NCBI GenBank assembly: GCA_024682115.1
Contig: JAIKZO010000051.1
Coordinates: forward strand, 1 to 54,047
Source of the DNA: Lachnospiraceae bacterium
Lineage (GTDB): Bacteria; Bacillota; Clostridia; Lachnospirales; Lachnospiraceae
Length of the DNA stretch: 54,047 nucleotides
Direction of reading: 5' to 3'
Made by a program: the position numbers and the translations under genes. The notes under the pieces were generated by a model. It was not told the origin of the DNA. It did no database searches and saw only the letters and a program-made list of their open reading frames with translations. Shown here piece after piece: positions 1 to 7,789 of this stretch. Numbering within the stretch: the stretch's first letter is position 1; each line of letters begins with the position of its first letter.

Positions 1-210
1 CTGGCTAATATCCTTTTTACTGTCTTAAGGATTGTTTCTCTGAATCTCAAATCCGTTTCATGACTTCAGATGATCATGAAACTTTTTTGGAATTTCAGGG
101 TTGCATTGCTGTTTATTTTTCAAGGTTCTCTTTGTCTTGTCTGTTTTGACGCAACTCTGTAATAGTATCACGCACTCATACACTAGTCAAGACAATTTTT
201 AAAAGAAATA
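1..210. other. Intergenic, nothing recognised
   Basis: AT-rich stretch at the window edge with no open frame that has a ribosome binding site, and no tRNA-like fold that I can see. It lies beyond the terminator of the minus-strand gene that ends at 317, so it probably holds the end or promoter region of a gene outside the window. Confidence 0.4.
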
Positions 211-214
211 ATCT

Positions 215-245
215 AAAAAATTCCACCGATCAACGCGGTGGAATT
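215..245 (-). terminator. Intrinsic terminator of the CmpB-like gene
   Basis: A perfect 10-bp stem, AATTCCACCG (219-228) pairing with CGGTGGAATT (236-245) around a 7-nt loop, is followed on the minus strand by a run of six T. It sits about 70 bases after the stop of the minus-strand gene at 317. Confidence 0.8.
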
Positions 246-316
246 CCATTATAGCATTGGGATTTTTTACTTGTCAACGGAGAAATCAACTGTTTTTAAC
301 GATATTTCCGAGAAAT

Positions 317-1063
317 TTATTCGTTGTCTTTCCCCTTCATAAATCCCTTTATCTTAACAAACACATTCTGAACCTTTTCCGATTTGAATCTGAGGTTGGG
401 GAACGCATTGACGATACGCTTTGTAAAGGGATTCCCGATATGGGATAATCTGGCTTTCTGTGTTCTGAAAAACTCGGCGCTGCCGGCGAAAGCCGATGTG
501 ACCTTTTCCTTTTCCATGGAGAGCATGATCTGTATCCTGTTCTTCAAGTCGATGATCGAATTGATCGTCACGAATATATCCAATATGAACAGAGTCGTCA
601 TCACCGACACATAAACCAAAGATACGTCCGACGGGATACGCTCATACAATTTTAATAGGAAAGGATTGAGAAGATCTATTCCGAAAAGAGTTACAAATCC
701 CCAGAATACACTGGCGATAAGGCAGATCCTTCCGTTGATATTGAGCGGATAATCGCTGTAGTCCCACCATCTGGCCTTAAGGATCTTTTCGAGTGCATAC
801 GACGTAATATACTCTATCGTCGTAAGGCCTATGGCACCGATAAAGTATGCGATCAACGTCGTCTTTGAAAAGAAAGGTGCCTGGAATCTTTGCATGGTAA
901 GGAATATCAGCATGCCTCCACATCCATAGATAGGGATATAAGGTCCGTTCAGAAAACCTCTGTTGAGGAGCTTATGATTCCTTATGGATTCGTAGATACT
1001 CTCCCACACCCATCCGATAAGACAGAATATGAAAAACAAAAATAAAAGCAATTTTAGACTCAT
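317..1063 (-). CDS. CmpB-like multi-pass membrane protein (putative ABC-transporter type IV family)
   Basis: A 248-residue membrane protein. It opens with a hydrophobic segment directly followed by GWVWES and then NRGFLNGPYIPIYG, the signature of the family Pfam calls 'putative ABC-transporter type IV' (CmpB). About five or six membrane segments fill the first 200 residues, and a basic, soluble tail of about 50 residues ends the protein. No ATP-binding motif is present and no ABC ATPase lies nearby, so the transport label is only a family name and the function is unknown. It is divergent from the zinc-ribbon gene at 1168 and is closed by the terminator at 215-245. The Shine-Dalgarno sequence is weak, so the start is moderately certain. 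Confidence 0.75.
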   Translation of the reverse strand: MSLKLLLFLFFIFCLIGWVWESIYESIRNHKLLNRGFLNGPYIPIYGCGGMLIFLTMQRFQAPFFSKTTLIAYFIGAIGLTTIEYITSYALEKILKARWWDYSDYPLNINGRICLIASVFWGFVTLFGIDLLNPFLLKLYERIPSDVSLVYVSVMTTLFILDIFVTINSIIDLKNRIQIMLSMEKEKVTSAFAGSAEFFRTQKARLSHIGNPFTKRIVNAFPNLRFKSEKVQNVFVKIKGFMKGKDNE

Positions 1064-1167
1064 AACGATAGCATTTTCTCATGTATAATAAAAAAAATCA
1101 ACCATACCTTAGTACGCCTATGGTAGAATGATTTCATTATAAAAGTATAGATGAGGGGGAACAAAAA

Positions 1168-2559
1168 ATGATCGAATGCCCTAACTGTGGCGGTAACCTC
1201 AAGTTCTACATACCGTTGCAACGAATGTATTGCAAATTCTGCGATTCGAATTTCGATCCGTACGATTTTGATTCAAAAGAAAAAGACGGAATAGAATCAA
1301 AGGATTATGAAACAACCATCTTCACCTGTCCCGAATGCGGCGGCGAGATAGAAAGCACCGATAACGAGACCACGGGCTTCTGTCCTTTCTGCGGAGGCTC
1401 GACCATCTTCTATTCAAGGCTTTCAAAGGAAAAAAAGCCCGACTACGTGATCCCTTTTTCCAAAACAAAGGATGACTGCAAGGAAGCTTATATGAAAGCC
1501 GCCAAAAGAGCCTTTTTCCTCCCCAAAGAATACAGGGACGAAAAATACATCGACGGGTTCCGCGGGATCTACATGCCCTACTGGTCTTACGATATGACGC
1601 AGGATGGTCCGGTCAAAATAAAAGGCAAAAAGTCCCACAGATCCGGAGACTACATCATCCACGAGCATTATGACATCACCGGAAACCTTGATTGTGAGTA
1701 CGACGGTCTGTCTTTTGATGCCTCGAGTTCTTTTTCCGATGACATCTCGGAAAAGATAGCTCCTTTTGACGTTAAAAAAGAAGTGCCCTTTACCGCGGGT
1801 TTCCTAAGCGGATTCTATTCAGACAGAGCCGATGTCAGCAGAACGCTCTACAAGTCCGAAGCAAGGGCATTTGCCGTTCGCCAGACCACCGAAAGGATAA
1901 AAGACGAAAAGGCTCTTTCGGGATATTCCCTTGAGGTCAACCAGAATGACATCAAGACCGACATCAACAAAACGAGCAGGACTCTTTTCCCCGTGTGGTT
2001 CATGTCCTACAGAAAAAACGACCGTATAGCATATGCTACGGTCAACGGTCAGACAGGAAAAGTTGTTGCCGACTTTCCCGTGGATCTTCGAAAGTTCTTT
2101 GCGTTTGCCGCAGGGCTTGCGGTGGTGCTGTTCCTTCTTTTTAATATGGTATTTACACTTAAGCCTTCCACTTCGATCGTGGTAAACGGAGTTCTTTCAC
2201 TCATTTCCCTGATCCTTTACCTGATGGGAACTTCAAAGATCAAAGCACGTGAAAACAGGACGGATGACAAAGGATACCAAAGCACCGCCGAGGATGCGAA
2301 CCCCGACGGACAAAAAGCACATATTCCCGATGCTTATGTTACAAAAAAGCTTCCGATCGTAACTTCGGTCATCGCCATGGGGTTAGCTGTATTATTGTTC
2401 ATCTCAAAAAGCATACACGATGAATACTATTATGTCTGCAATCTTATAATCGCGGTCCTTATAGGATTTACCCTGATCTCTCTTATAAAGGACTATAACC
2501 TTCTGATAACCAGAAGACTTCCCCAGTTTGATAAAAAGGGAGGTGATGACCGTGCGTAA
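1168..2559 (+). CDS. Double zinc-ribbon membrane protein
   Basis: A 463-residue protein with two CxxC...CxxC zinc ribbons at the N-terminus: Cys4/7/22/25 and Cys54/57/72/75. A soluble middle domain (about 90-300) contains a Tyr/Trp-rich patch (YMPYWSYD). Two pairs of membrane segments follow at about 309-355 and 394-440. Such rubredoxin/TFIIB-like ribbons on a membrane protein usually mediate protein contacts; no enzyme motif is visible. The start has a good GAGGGGG site. Its last 8 bases overlap the start of the TPM-domain gene, so the two are translationally coupled and probably act together at the membrane. The molecular role is not known. Confidence 0.8.
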   Translation: MIECPNCGGNLKFYIPLQRMYCKFCDSNFDPYDFDSKEKDGIESKDYETTIFTCPECGGEIESTDNETTGFCPFCGGSTIFYSRLSKEKKPDYVIPFSKTKDDCKEAYMKAAKRAFFLPKEYRDEKYIDGFRGIYMPYWSYDMTQDGPVKIKGKKSHRSGDYIIHEHYDITGNLDCEYDGLSFDASSSFSDDISEKIAPFDVKKEVPFTAGFLSGFYSDRADVSRTLYKSEARAFAVRQTTERIKDEKALSGYSLEVNQNDIKTDINKTSRTLFPVWFMSYRKNDRIAYATVNGQTGKVVADFPVDLRKFFAFAAGLAVVLFLLFNMVFTLKPSTSIVVNGVLSLISLILYLMGTSKIKARENRTDDKGYQSTAEDANPDGQKAHIPDAYVTKKLPIVTSVIAMGLAVLLFISKSIHDEYYYVCNLIIAVLIGFTLISLIKDYNLLITRRLPQFDKKGGDDRA

Positions 2560-3334
2560 GATCCTTATATCAGCACTCACCATATTCCTCGGGTTATCGA
2601 TGATACCCTCCGGTCTTTTCCTTAAGTCAAGAGCCGATGAGGATCTCCAGCTTGTCTACGGAGAGTATTCCGATGAGACCGGATACTTCTATTTCGTGGA
2701 TGATGAAGCGGATATCCTTGTAAAGAGTGAGGAAGAAGCACTTGAAGATGTTCTTCGTCCGATAGCCGATAAGTACGGTAATGCCGGCGTGGTAACGATA
2801 GGCGAAAACTATTATGGTGATACGGAAGATTTTGCCGATGCCTATATAGATATGATGTTCGGCGATGACAGCAGTGTTGTTTTCGTTATCGACATGGACA
2901 CGCGTACGCTGACACTGTGGTCGGACGGTGAGGCCCAAAGAAAGCTGCAGGGTGCGGGCACCACGATCACCGATAATGTGTACCGCTATGCTTCTGACGG
3001 CGACTACTATAAGGCTGCCGCAAAAGCCATGGAACAGGCTTATACAAAGCTTGACGGCGGACGGATCGCATCTCCGATGAAGGTCCTCAGCAACATTTCC
3101 ATTTCCGTCATCCTGTCGCTGATACTTACCTACATCATCGCGATCTGCGTATCCTCTTCGTTTAAGGCCAGTGCCGAGGAACTGCTTTCCGGCATCGAAA
3201 ACAGATACTCTTTTGAAGACATGGATATCGTTTTCACCCACAAGACCAAAGAATATTCACCCAGAAGTTCGGGGTCCGGCGGCAGAGGTGGCGGCGGCGG
3301 TCACTCCGGCGGCGGAGGCAGTCACGGATTCTAA
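2552..3334 (+). CDS. TPM-domain (YgcG-like) exported membrane protein
   Basis: About 260 residues. A signal peptide (about 1-28, ending near SRA) leads into a TPM domain (residues 30-150, with YFVDDEADIL near the start and FVIDMDTRTLTLW in the core). A membrane segment spans about 178-200, and a Gly/Ser/His-rich tail (GGRGGGGG, ending SHGF) closes the protein, as is common in this family. The start is set at GTG 2552, eight bases after GGAGG and directly before the signal peptide. An upstream in-frame TTG (2528) and ATG (2546) are worse because they place the start before or inside the ribosome site. TPM proteins have been linked to acid-phosphatase activity and photosystem repair in plants; the bacterial role is unclear. 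It is coupled to the zinc-ribbon gene. Confidence 0.8.
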   Translation: MRKILISALTIFLGLSMIPSGLFLKSRADEDLQLVYGEYSDETGYFYFVDDEADILVKSEEEALEDVLRPIADKYGNAGVVTIGENYYGDTEDFADAYIDMMFGDDSSVVFVIDMDTRTLTLWSDGEAQRKLQGAGTTITDNVYRYASDGDYYKAAAKAMEQAYTKLDGGRIASPMKVLSNISISVILSLILTYIIAICVSSSFKASAEELLSGIENRYSFEDMDIVFTHKTKEYSPRSSGSGGRGGGGGHSGGGGSHGF

Positions 3335-3345
3335 AAAGAAAAGTA

Positions 3346-3374
3346 TTGACTTTAAAAAAACCTTTTGATAAAAT
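3346..3374 (+). promoter_or_regulatory. Promoter of tRNA-Ser
   Basis: TTGACT (3346-3351), 17-base spacer, TAAAAT (3369-3374). It begins just after the TPM gene stops and reads into the tRNA. A hairpin-capable leader with TTGCGC and GCGCAA arms lies between it and the tRNA. Confidence 0.65.
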
Positions 3375-3415
3375 CTTTTTTGCGCAGTCGGAGACCGCGC
3401 AAACTGAATAGGTTA

Positions 3416-3501
3416 GCAGGGGTATCGAAGAGGTCATAACGAGGCGGTCTTGAAAACCGTTTGGTGTAACAGCCACGTGGGTTCGAATCCCACCCCCTGC
3501 G
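3416..3501 (+). tRNA. tRNA-Ser(UGA)
   Basis: A class II cloverleaf. The acceptor stem GCAGGGG (3416-3422) pairs with CCCCTGC (3494-3500), with discriminator G at 3501. The anticodon loop CTTGAAA gives UGA, which reads UCA (Ser). A long variable arm (TTGGTGTAACAGCCAC) is typical of tRNA-Ser, and the T arm is GTGGG-TTCGAAT-CCCAC. CCA is not encoded. The 3' end of this gene is the copied core of the integration scars downstream (see 3650, 7988, 9106). Confidence 0.93.
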
Positions 3502-3538
3502 TAAGAAAAAGGAGTCCATTAGGACTCCTTTTTCTTAC
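3501..3538. terminator. tRNA-Ser terminator, bidirectional
   Basis: A perfect 17-bp stem (3501-3517 with 3522-3538) around ATTA, containing GGAGTCC/GGACTCC followed by TTTTTCTT. The first strand of the stem starts at the tRNA discriminator base. Confidence 0.85.
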
Positions 3539-3551
3539 GCCATGGTATAAA

Positions 3552-3562
3552 GGGATTCGAAC
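3552..3562 (-). repeat. Inverted copy of tRNA-Ser T-loop
   Basis: GGGATTCGAAC is the exact reverse complement of tRNA positions 3481-3491. Together with the long palindrome of the terminator it makes this an imperfect inverted duplicate of the tRNA 3' end. It may be chance extension of the palindrome or a recombination product. Confidence 0.45.
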
Positions 3563-3649
3563 GCCGAGGTAAGAAGCGAAGCTTCTTAGAAAGCTCCGGT
3601 GGAGGTTTCGTGCCGAGGTCGGCCTGATAGGCGGCAAAGCCGCCGGCGG

Positions 3650-3666
3650 GAATCCCACCCCCTGCG
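3650..3666 (+). repeat. att-like copy 1 of the tRNA-Ser 3' end
   Basis: GAATCCCACCCCCTGCG is identical to tRNA-Ser positions 3485-3501. It is followed, as at the copy at 7988, by a terminator whose loop contains TTTACAAGG. This is what remains at the junction when an element integrates into a tRNA 3' end. Confidence 0.65.
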
Positions 3667-3669
3667 GTA

Positions 3670-3709
3670 CAAAAAACTCCTGAGTTTACAAGGCTCGGGA
3701 GTATTTTTA
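3670..3709. terminator. Bidirectional terminator beside att-like copy 1
   Basis: The stem ACTCCTGAG (3676-3684) pairs with CTCGGGAGT (3694-3702) with one G-U pair. T-rich runs follow on both strands. Its loop TTTACAAGG recurs in the terminator at 8021-8060. Confidence 0.7.
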
Positions 3710-3726
3710 TGCCCGTTTTATGCGGT

Positions 3727-3818
3727 TTATTGGTACTCATATAAAAGGCTCTGTTGTGGGATACAATTACAAATTGTAGAAAATTTATCCCAAAAATTAT
3801 CCCAACAAATAGTAAAAA
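3727..3818 (-). pseudogene. Possible C-terminal tail relic of a phage-type integrase
   Basis: A short open frame without start encodes CWDNFWDKF and ends LLYEYQ-stop. The DNA carries near-tandem copies of GGGATAA, a pattern I associate with the variable tails of tyrosine recombinases that end beside a tRNA att site. It points into the terminator and att-like copy 1, as such a gene would. There is no catalytic domain left, so this is a weak inference from position and pattern. Confidence 0.25.
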
Positions 3819-3841
3819 AAAGAGGGTGGGTTCAAACCCAC
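3814..3841 (-). terminator. Hairpin terminator resembling a tRNA T arm
   Basis: GTGGGTT (3826-3832) pairs with AACCCAC (3835-3841), followed on the minus strand by CCTC and seven or eight T. The arms match the tRNA-Ser T stem, so it may be another decayed tRNA copy. Confidence 0.5.
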
Positions 3842-3944
3842 GGGGTTTATAAATTGAACATCGATTTGGCTACTCGTTCTTGTTCTTCTGCGTCCTTCAT
3901 CGAATGTATCTGACATATCTCCACCTCTTTTTCTGTGCTGCCAA

Positions 3945-3980
3945 CAAAAACAGCGGGTTCAGGATCTCTCCCAAACCCGC
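3945..3980 (-). terminator. Terminator of the gpx-ohrR-flavodoxin operon
   Basis: GCGGGTT (3953-3959) pairs with AACCCGC (3974-3980). On the minus strand it is followed by TGTTTTTG. It lies about 130 bases after the flavodoxin stop. Confidence 0.65.
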
Positions 3981-4107
3981 ATGATTCATCGTAAATGGTC
4001 AATCCGTTATGGAAAAATATTCATAACCGCTTCACTTATTCTACCATATCGGACCACTCTAATAAAGGTCAACCGCCCCCGGTGATCGTAAGATGAGATG
4101 ACCGGTA

Positions 4108-4515
4108 CTACTTGTACTGCGCGGCAAATGCCCGGGCAGCCTTCAGGTCTTCTTCGTTCGGTCTTCCCTTATGAAGTCCCTTGAACTCACCCTTGCAGTG
4201 GAATTCTCTCTCATCCATTGCGATACCGACCCTGTCGGCTTCAGCCTTAACCTTCTTATAAGTCGAATTGAGCATGGCTGCAGAGCCGAAGTTGACGATC
4301 TTACCGACCTTGTCCTTATCGAGCGAAGCGACAAAGCTTCTTACCTCAGGATCGATGGAGAAAGCATAATACGAATTGCCAAGGAACAGAGCATCCACCG
4401 GTTCCGTGACCGGGACGCTGATGGGCTGTGCCTCCACACCGAGCTCCTCAGCCATCGCTTCAGCCAGACGCTTGGTGTTGCCAGTCTTTGTGTAGTATCT
4501 TACCGCGTATGTCAT
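4108..4515 (-). CDS. Flavodoxin-family protein
   Basis: 135 residues, the size of a short flavodoxin. The N-terminal strand MTYAVRYYTKTGNTKRLAEAM carries the phosphate-binding loop TKTGNT (about 9-14), which holds the FMN phosphate. A mid-protein LFLGNSYYAF and FGSAAMLNS correspond to the loops around the flavin ring. It would act as a soluble one-electron carrier. The start follows AAGGAGG. It lies about 100 bases downstream of the OhrR-like regulator and the glutathione peroxidase on the same strand, ahead of the terminator at 3945-3980, so it probably belongs to that redox operon. Its electron partner is unknown; the nitroreductase or radical SAM enzyme of the neighbouring operon are candidates by context only. 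Confidence 0.8.
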   Translation of the reverse strand: MTYAVRYYTKTGNTKRLAEAMAEELGVEAQPISVPVTEPVDALFLGNSYYAFSIDPEVRSFVASLDKDKVGKIVNFGSAAMLNSTYKKVKAEADRVGIAMDEREFHCKGEFKGLHKGRPNEEDLKAARAFAAQYK

Positions 4516-4615
4516 ATGAATCCTCCTTATAATCCGACTTATTCCATATCATTTTTTGTTATGTGTCATACCATGCCGCCGGCATACTGCCATTATATGC
4601 CGTAATCAGCAGTTA

Positions 4616-5047
4616 TCAACCCTCAAGGAACTTATACAACAGCTTATACAGCTGAACCGACTCCTTTTCACTTAAGGGCGAACCCTGCTTGGCCAGTTCT
4701 CCCGGAATATCCTTGCACTTTTCCTTCAGATCATTGCCCTTCTTCGTGATACTTATAAGTGTGACGCGCTCGTCTTCCTTGGAGCGCTCTCTTGTCACAT
4801 ATCCCTCTTTTTCAAGATTCTTAAGAAGCGGTGTCAGCGTCCCGGCATCCAGATGAAGGATGCTGCCGAGCTGTCCGACGCTGACGTTCTCCAGTTCCCA
4901 GAGGACCATGAACACCACATACTGAGTGTAGGTCAGTCCGAGAGGCTTAAGGAAGGGCGTATACGCCGCAACGATCTTCCTTCCGCATGCATACATCGGA
5001 AAACATAATTGATTCTTAAGCAAAAGCTGTTCGTATTCCTGTGCCAT
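4616..5047 (-). CDS. ohrR: OhrR-like MarR-family peroxide-sensing repressor
   Basis: 143 residues with the MarR winged helix (recognition region about 57-95: LGSILHLDAGTLTPLLKNLEKEG; wing TRERSKEDERV). The N-terminal NQLCFPMY places a cysteine at residue 15, the same position and context as the peroxidatic Cys15 of Bacillus OhrR, so it likely loses DNA binding when oxidised by organic peroxide. There is a further Cys21. It lies 12 bases after the glutathione peroxidase gene and is co-transcribed with it. A shared palindrome in two promoters (5664-5681 and 7772-7789) is the probable operator. Family and Cys are seen directly; the regulon is inferred. Confidence 0.85.
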   Translation of the reverse strand: MAQEYEQLLLKNQLCFPMYACGRKIVAAYTPFLKPLGLTYTQYVVFMVLWELENVSVGQLGSILHLDAGTLTPLLKNLEKEGYVTRERSKEDERVTLISITKKGNDLKEKCKDIPGELAKQGSPLSEKESVQLYKLLYKFLEG

Positions 5048-5059
5048 ACCTGTTGTCCT

Positions 5060-5602
5060 TTACAATAATCCTTCCACGCACTTAGCCACTTCGTCCATCT
5101 TGGCGGTGGGCTCAAATCTTGCCACTACATTACCGTTCCTGTCGATCACGAACTTGGTGAAGTTCCACTTGATCTCAGGGTTGTTCTTGTAATCCTTGTC
5201 AATCTTCTTAAGCATGGTACTCATGGCCAGAGCTGTAGGTCCCTTGCCGAAGCCCTCAAAGCCCTTCTGCTCCTTCAGATACTTGAACAACGGGATCGCA
5301 TTCTCACCGTTGACATCCGACTTCTTCATCTGAGGGAACTGTGTATTGTACTTAAGCTGGCAGAACTCGTGGATCTCCTCATCCGACTCGGGAGCCTGTC
5401 CCGCGAACTGATTGCAGGGAACATCGATGACCTCGAATCCCTTATCGTGATAGTTCTCATACATAGCCTCGATATCCTTGTAATGAGGAGTAAAGCCGCA
5501 TCCTGTTGCTGTATTCACAACCAAGACAACCTTTCCCTCATAGTCCTTCATCGATATCTCTTCACCGTTAGCTGCTGTTACGCTCTGATCATAAAAACCC
5601 AT
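5060..5602 (-). CDS. gpx: Glutathione peroxidase family thiol peroxidase (Cys type)
   Basis: 180 residues, full length for bacterial Gpx/BsaA. The peroxidatic motif NTATGCGFTP has Cys35 where selenoproteins have Sec. The catalytic partners are visible: Gln in CNQFAGQ, and Trp-Asn in KWNFTKF. The resolving-type cysteine in EFCQLKY suggests a thioredoxin-dependent cycle, as in most bacterial members, rather than glutathione. It reduces hydroperoxides in the cytoplasm. It is first in its operon behind a consensus promoter with an overlapping palindrome, followed at 12 bases by the OhrR-like regulator, a classical sensor/enzyme pairing. Confidence 0.9.
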   Translation of the reverse strand: MGFYDQSVTAANGEEISMKDYEGKVVLVVNTATGCGFTPHYKDIEAMYENYHDKGFEVIDVPCNQFAGQAPESDEEIHEFCQLKYNTQFPQMKKSDVNGENAIPLFKYLKEQKGFEGFGKGPTALAMSTMLKKIDKDYKNNPEIKWNFTKFVIDRNGNVVARFEPTAKMDEVAKCVEGLL

Positions 5603-5663
5603 ACATTAATCCTCCTTTGTAATATATATCTGATTTCTTATGCCTTAGTACCTTATGTTTGAC

Positions 5664-5681
5664 TTGATTATATTTTATCAA
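5664..5681. promoter_or_regulatory. Probable OhrR-like operator of the gpx operon
   Basis: Inverted repeat TTGAT-8-ATCAA that covers the -10 hexamer. The identical 29-base block (5658-5686) recurs upstream of the radical SAM operon at 7766-7794. The site lies where a repressor would block RNA polymerase. Confidence 0.65.
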
Positions 5682-5695
5682 ATATATTCTGTCAA
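5667..5695 (-). promoter_or_regulatory. Consensus promoter of the gpx operon
   Basis: On the minus strand TTGACA (5690-5695), a 17-base spacer and TATAAT (5667-5672), a perfect sigma-A promoter about 65 bases upstream of gpx. Confidence 0.85.
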
Positions 5696-5798
5696 GCATA
5701 TTTTTGTTTTTTATTTTGTTTTTTTCGTGACTGTCCGGGAACATGCTTCCGATATTCCGGGCAGTGACTATTCAATATCTTACCGCCTCCGGATCTCA

Positions 5799-6611
5799 TC
5801 ATCCCGTGATCCTGACGCTTGCGATGTATTCCGCATCATTCGGGATATCAACCTTCGGATCTTCCATGAACACTTCAGCCTGTCTGCCTCGTTCCTCCAG
5901 TCCCATAACAAAGTGACACAGAGCTATCCCGATATCCACCTTCTGGAGATCTCCGGTTGCCTCATCGACATATCCCTTGTCCTTCTTCTCGTAGAAATGA
6001 TAGACACCGTCCTTAAATATGATCCTCCAGGGCTGCTTGTTGACCGCCGACGGAGCCCATCGTACCATCTCAAGGATATCGACCATATCATCAGGCGGAG
6101 TCAGCGCTTTTCCCCACTCCTCCTTAAAGAAGAGCTTGTCTCCCGATATGCGCGAATCGGCACCGACGCCCTTTCTCATCATGGTCTCCTTGAGAGACAT
6201 CTTCGTGGCCGGATATCCCAAAGGGGTTACGCAGGGCATCATCTCTCCGTCTCCTACCTGTGCCGCCGCTTCAAAGAGTTCCCTCTTCATCGTACCGCCG
6301 ATCCATACGGTCCCGATCCCGAGCGTCCATGCATGCAGGACCATCTTTTCGAAGGAGTATCCATATGCTACCTCGGCACAGGGCTTTTTGGCGACCTTGG
6401 CCGCTATATATGTTCCTTCGCCCGACAGAACAGGGCTGGACAGTCCGTGTTCCTTCGCATCTAACAGGACGAACTCCACGGGTATGCCAAACGGATTGGC
6501 TATGTCCTTGATATACTCACTTATATCCCTTCTGTGCTCCTCACTTAACGGTCTTGTATCAAAGGTCCGAACGCTCCTTCTTCCCTTGACAGTCTCTAAC
6601 AGTTTCTCCAT
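5799..6611 (-). CDS. Nitroreductase-family flavoprotein (TM1586 type)
   Basis: 270 residues with two nitroreductase half-domains. The N-terminal RRSVRTFD is the FMN-phosphate-binding signature, and MVRWAPSAVNKQPWRI in the second half is the matching motif of the putative TM-nitroreductase family (TM1586-like). This would be an FMN-dependent NAD(P)H oxidoreductase; the substrate is not known. The start follows AAGGAG. It lies 13 bases after the radical SAM gene in one operon, driven by a promoter that shares the OhrR-like palindrome, so its expression is probably tied to peroxide or thiol stress. No terminator with a T-run is evident downstream. Confidence 0.8.
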   Translation of the reverse strand: MEKLLETVKGRRSVRTFDTRPLSEEHRRDISEYIKDIANPFGIPVEFVLLDAKEHGLSSPVLSGEGTYIAAKVAKKPCAEVAYGYSFEKMVLHAWTLGIGTVWIGGTMKRELFEAAAQVGDGEMMPCVTPLGYPATKMSLKETMMRKGVGADSRISGDKLFFKEEWGKALTPPDDMVDILEMVRWAPSAVNKQPWRIIFKDGVYHFYEKKDKGYVDEATGDLQKVDIGIALCHFVMGLEERGRQAEVFMEDPKVDIPNDAEYIASVRITG

Positions 6612-6624
6612 TTTTTCTCCTTAT

Positions 6625-7725
6625 CTATGCAGTTCTGTCTGCCATCAGCTTTTCAACCAGTTCACGCTTTTCATACAACACGCATCCGCCCTCATGATCG
6701 TCCATAAGGATATCTCCGCTTTGCAGGGCCATGAACAGAGGCGAGTGCATCGCATCACGAAGCGATGTGTTCCTCACATTCACATCCGAATAGGGCGAGA
6801 ACGGGCACGGCTCTGCCCCGCCGTGAGAATTGATGTGGAAAAATCCTCTGCCTGCTGCCACACATCCTCCGGAACCCTTCTCATCTCCGGGGAATGAGAT
6901 GTATACCATCTCCTGTCTCTCTTTTCTCAACCTTGCTATCTCAGCCTTCAGGTATTCTCTCTCGTCATCTCCCGGCGCAAGCTCGCTGCTTTCTTCGGTT
7001 ACTGGTACGAATTCCACAAATATGACGGCCTTGCAGCCTCTCTCCGACAGCTCGTTCAGGAAATCTTCCGATGTGACTTCGTGTACATTTTCCTTCGTGA
7101 CAGTCACGGACACTCCGAATATCAGCCCGCGTCTGTGAAGCTCATCCATGTTCCGTATCAGGCGGTCATATACGCCGGTACCTCTCCTTGAATCCGTGAT
7201 ATCCTTCTTTCCCTCTATGCTCATTATCGGGATAAGATTGCGGCTTGCATCAAACAGTTCGAAGTAGGCTTCGTCCATGAATGTTCCGTTCGTGAATACC
7301 GGAAACAGGATATTCTTCTTTTTACCCGCAGCCTCAATGACATCCCTGCGAAGCATGGGCTCGCCTCCTGCCAGCAGGATAAAGCTTATGCCAAGCTCAT
7401 CCGCCTCATTGAAGATACCGGACCATTCCTCATCAGTGAGCTGGCTGACGGGCTCTGCATCGACAGTGGCATGATTGCATCTCGAATAGCAGCCCGCACA
7501 GTGCAGGTTGCACTTGCTTGTGATGCTGGCGATAAGAAAAGGCGGTATATGCTCTCCCTTTGCTTCAGCCTTCTTACGCTTGGCCGAAGCCTTGGCACTG
7601 GCCGCTGCAAATCCGAGCATAAAGGCACTTTCCCTCGGATCCTTAAGAGTTGCCTTGATGGCGTCCGCCACGACCCGCTCAACTCCTTTGGTCATATATT
7701 CCTGAATATCAAACTCTTTTTCCAT
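6625..7725 (-). CDS. Radical SAM protein with SPASM-like C-terminus
   Basis: 366 residues. The motif CNLHCAGC (Cys72, Cys76, Cys79) binds the SAM [4Fe-4S] cluster. GGEPMLRRD is the SAM-binding GGE element. The C-terminal region has GGCVAAGRGFF...EPCPFSPY, resembling the auxiliary-cluster part of SPASM proteins but short. An N-terminal helical extension of about 55 residues, Ala/Lys-rich, precedes the barrel. The reaction is not recognisable from sequence; relatives include peptide and haem-related maturases. It is first in its operon, ahead of the nitroreductase, behind a promoter copying that of gpx. A redox-linked or repair function fits the context but is inference. Confidence 0.85.
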   Translation of the reverse strand: MEKEFDIQEYMTKGVERVVADAIKATLKDPRESAFMLGFAAASAKASAKRKKAEAKGEHIPPFLIASITSKCNLHCAGCYSRCNHATVDAEPVSQLTDEEWSGIFNEADELGISFILLAGGEPMLRRDVIEAAGKKKNILFPVFTNGTFMDEAYFELFDASRNLIPIMSIEGKKDITDSRRGTGVYDRLIRNMDELHRRGLIFGVSVTVTKENVHEVTSEDFLNELSERGCKAVIFVEFVPVTEESSELAPGDDEREYLKAEIARLRKERQEMVYISFPGDEKGSGGCVAAGRGFFHINSHGGAEPCPFSPYSDVNVRNTSLRDAMHSPLFMALQSGDILMDDHEGGCVLYEKRELVEKLMADRTA

Positions 7726-7771
7726 AAGGTCCCTGTCCTTTCATAAACAGTCGTATAGGGTTGTATTTGAC

Positions 7772-7789
7772 TTGATTATATTTTATCAA
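7772..7789. promoter_or_regulatory. Probable OhrR-like operator of the radical SAM/nitroreductase operon
   Basis: Inverted repeat TTGAT-8-ATCAA, identical to 5664-5681 and in the same place relative to the promoter hexamers. Confidence 0.65.

Larger units (their letters stand above)
3502..4107. other. Gene-free 606 bases: tRNA-tail relics and terminators
   Basis: No intact gene. In order this stretch holds the tRNA terminator, an inverted copy of the tRNA T-loop segment GTTCGAATCCC (3552-3562), a direct copy of the tRNA 3' end (3650-3666), a bidirectional terminator (3676-3702), an integrase-tail-like relic on the minus strand (3727-3818), a T-arm-like hairpin terminator (3814-3841) and the terminator of the flavodoxin operon (3945-3980). 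Open frames across 3434-3740 on the minus strand are antisense to the tRNA and its copies and are not genes. Confidence 0.6.

Noticed and set aside
3434-3740. Minus-strand open frames over the tRNA-Ser gene and its downstream copies
   Set aside because: They are antisense translations of the tRNA, its terminator and its copied 3' end; peptides of the 'GVGFEPTW' type are a familiar artefact.
5740-5765. CCGGGAA...TTCCGGG hairpin as terminator of the nitroreductase operon
   Set aside because: The stem has a mismatch and an A-run, not a T-run, follows on the minus strand.
5655-6464. 269-codon plus-strand frame opposite gpx promoter and nitroreductase
   Set aside because: No ribosome site; it is the shadow of the nitroreductase gene, whose family motifs are clear.
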